Origin: Pedobacter ghigonis
GTDB lineage: Bacteria; Bacteroidota; Bacteroidia; Sphingobacteriales; Sphingobacteriaceae
Reading direction: 5' to 3'
Assembly (NCBI RefSeq): GCF_903166585.1
Contig: NZ_CAESCM010000005.1
Coordinates: 62,001-126,000 of the forward strand
DNA length: 64,000 nucleotides
The notes beneath the pieces were generated by a model. It had not been told where the DNA came from. It made no database searches and saw nothing but the letters and a program-made list of their open reading frames with translations. A program made the translations under genes and the position numbers. Of this stretch, positions 62,893 through 64,000 are shown piece after piece (within the stretch, counting starts at the first letter, position 1; every line of letters begins with the position of its first letter).

Positions 62893-63303
62893 TTATCGTT
62901 TAGCATTATTGTGATACTTAGAAGCAAACTCCTTTAATCGATTCATTAATTCTGGATTATTTACCTTAACATTCACACCCTTTTTCTTGTCAAATTTCTC
63001 AATTTCATAAGGCATACCTACTTCTTTATGTAGCCGTTTCAATTCCGTCTCTAAAGCTTTTGCCAATCCAGTAGTTATTCTTCCCTGTGCTGCTAACAAA
63101 TTTCCATTATCTTCTTCAAGTAATTCTCCTATTTCATTGAGATTTTCGTAGCTAGGTTGTGAAGTGTTGGAATTCCAACCACTAACAGTAGTGTAGTCTA
63201 CATCCACCCAAAGTGATACTAATCGTGAGGAAGCCCCAACTTTTTTTGTTATCAACTTTATCTGATTAATGTTTGTACTTTCCTTTACTGTTTTTCTGCT
63301 CAT
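62893..63303 (-). CDS. Small Xre-like HTH protein
   Basis: A 136-residue protein with an Xre/Cro-type HTH region: residues 13-70 hold LITKKVGASSRLVSLWVDV, then a likely recognition helix YTTVSGWNSNTSQPSYENL. The C-terminal half is charged (KKKGVNVKVNNPELMNRLKEF) and may mediate dimerisation or a ligand. It is rich in Lys and Asn and its codon use is more AT-biased than the neighbours, which fits recent transfer. It starts 18 bp left of a divergent consensus promoter, which it could repress. The DNA-binding call is by pattern, without a search. Confidence 0.65.
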   Translation of the reverse strand: MSRKTVKESTNINQIKLITKKVGASSRLVSLWVDVDYTTVSGWNSNTSQPSYENLNEIGELLEEDNGNLLAAQGRITTGLAKALETELKRLHKEVGMPYEIEKFDKKKGVNVKVNNPELMNRLKEFASKYHNNAKR

Positions 63304-63320
63304 AAAAAAATGGATAGAAG

Positions 63321-63351
63321 TTTGCTTTATGTGCGAACTTTTGTATATTTG
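63321..63351 (+). promoter_or_regulatory. Consensus Bacteroidota promoter of the structured RNA
   Basis: TTTG (63321-63324), exactly 19 nt, then TATATTTG (63344-63351). It reads to the right, away from the HTH gene, and its predicted start is about 63358. No ORF begins within the next 300 bp. Confidence 0.8.
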
Positions 63352-63357
63352 TTAATA

Positions 63358-63600
63358 GTTATTATAGCGACAAATAGGGTTGGGGAAACCTGACTGTTAC
63401 GATGTCACTCATGAATGAAAACCGCTAAATTTTCCACATGAGCCGATCGTGAGTTCGCCATATCTATTGGGTTTTGTTATCTTTGTGATATCTTATATTC
63501 AATAGGGCGACACTCATGTAAGTCTTTTGTGGAACTCAAGCCTTGGCTTGAGCGGTTCTTAGCGGTACCTCATTTAAAAGCATTGAGTTTCGCCCTATTG
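63358..63600 (+). ncRNA. Candidate structured RNA, long irregular hairpin
   Basis: Nested pairings run through the whole region: AATAGGG (63373) with CCCTATT (63593), ACTCA (63407) with TGAGT (63584), ACCGCTAA (63421) with TTAGCGGT (63559), TTCCAC (63432) with GTGGAA (63529). Inside them, CTCATG-type arm ACATGAG (63436) pairs with CTCATGT (63513), and TCGCC-ATAT-CTATTG (63455-63469) with CAATAGGGCGA (63500-63510). A side hairpin CTCAAGC-CTTG-GCTTGAG sits at 63535-63552. CAATAGGGCGA can also pair with TCGCCCTATTG (63590-63600), so the fold has an alternative state. It resembles 6S-like RNA or a retron msr/msd in general form, but I cannot assign a family. Confidence 0.5.
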
Positions 63601-63870
63601 GTTGATACCAATCTGGTTTGCCTCCTGCTTTGTAGAGTTTACATCGTTTTACATAAAAATTAACCGTTTATGAAAACGAAAAAATTAAGCGCCATCAAAA
63701 TGATTCACCTCAAGGAAGTGATTTGTAATTATTCCCTACAACTATTATTAAAGAACGTTATCTGTTCTCCATCGTAATACGTGCCAGAATTCCAAGTTAA
63801 AATATAGCCCAAAAGAGCATAGGCTAGTGTGAGAGAGCGCACAAAGCCCAGCGGGTTAATTTAGCTTGTT
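63601..63870 (+). other. Region downstream of the structured RNA, no supported gene
   Basis: A 35-codon ORF at 63670-63777 starts MKTKKLSAIKMIHLKEV; TTTG at 63617-63620 with TACATCGT 19 nt later is a weak promoter match. The ORF shows no recognisable family and is not called. GTGTG-6 nt-CGCAC and similar small stems lie at 63826-63842. Confidence 0.3.
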
Positions 63871-63999
63871 ACCAGCCCTTTATTGCTAATTAGGCAAAGG
63901 TGCAGCACAATGGTTTTTCGCAATCCCAAGGTAGGTATCTTTTTCCTAATAACAAATATGGTTTACCATATCCGCATATATTAACGCGGAAGGGCTGGT
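63871..63999. repeat. Second inverted-repeat domain at the right edge
   Basis: ACCAGCCCTT (63871-63880) is the exact complement of AAGGGCTGGT (63990-63999). They enclose the hairpin ATATGG-TTTA-CCATAT (63956-63971) and CCGC...GCGG (63972-63989). The pair could close a folded domain of about 129 nt that may continue past the window. Confidence 0.45.
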
Positions 64000-64000
64000 T

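Noticed and set aside
63358-63600. tmRNA, RNase P RNA or group II intron
   Set aside because: No tag peptide with a tRNA-like end, no RNase P core sequences, and no GUGYG 5' end were found.
63670-63777. A 35-codon ORF (MKTKKLSAIKMIHLKEV...) that resembles a peptide leader
   Set aside because: It has no double-Gly or other leader motif, no modification enzyme nearby and a weak promoter, so coding cannot be supported.

Overview
The window looks like chromosome from a member of the Bacteroidota, most probably a Pedobacter-like Sphingobacteriaceae. The pointers are a SusC/SusD pair, a hybrid two-component sensor of the HTCS type, several secreted proteins and lipoproteins with short Bacteroidota-style signal peptides, and promoters of the form TTTG-N19-TAnnTTTG. 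This is inferred from gene content; no rRNA or tRNA gene was found to anchor the taxonomy.

Positions 1-31.5 kb are mostly housekeeping genes mixed with secreted proteins of unknown role. tRNA and rRNA maturation enzymes are RluA-type and TruA pseudouridine synthases, Fmt, MnmD and ValS. Others include a MazG pyrophosphohydrolase, topoisomerase IB, a three-PAS histidine kinase, a NamZ-type (DUF1343) muramidase, a LolE/FtsX-like permease, an M13 peptidase and a Zn/Cd/Co P-type ATPase with a histidine-rich N-terminus. Many of these genes end in clear stem-loop terminators.

Positions 31.5-42.9 kb hold a possible periplasmic 3-keto-sugar module: two Tat-exported Gfo/Idh/MocA oxidoreductases flanking a secreted double DUF1080 protein. 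They also hold an HsdR-N-like nuclease-fold protein, a zinc-ribbon protein, an FGE-family protein without the FGE cysteine pair, holA, a GH95-like glycosidase and a MOSC protein. Two related palindromic repeat doublets (REPIN-like) lie in the intergenic regions at 36.7 kb and 42.0 kb.

Positions 43.0-62.5 kb are a carbohydrate region. An AraC regulator is divergent from a small secreted protein and a beta-propeller-cupredoxin fusion. Next come a 1354-residue hybrid sensor/regulator and a polysaccharide utilization locus in the order GH88, SusC, SusD, parallel beta-helix protein, S1 sulfatase and GH29 fucosidase. Two promoters in this locus carry the same pair of about 19-bp direct repeats, 21 bp apart, which I infer to be the operator of the hybrid regulator. 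The enzyme set points to a sulfated, fucosylated, uronic-acid-containing glycan. The beta-helix protein is the only candidate lyase that could supply the unsaturated uronides GH88 needs.

Positions 62.9-64 kb are the least ordinary. A small Xre-like HTH gene is divergent from a perfect Bacteroidota promoter that drives no obvious gene. It leads into about 230 nt that fold into one long nested irregular hairpin, followed by more inverted repeats up to the window edge. I read this as an undescribed structured RNA, or the 5' part of an element that continues past position 64000.
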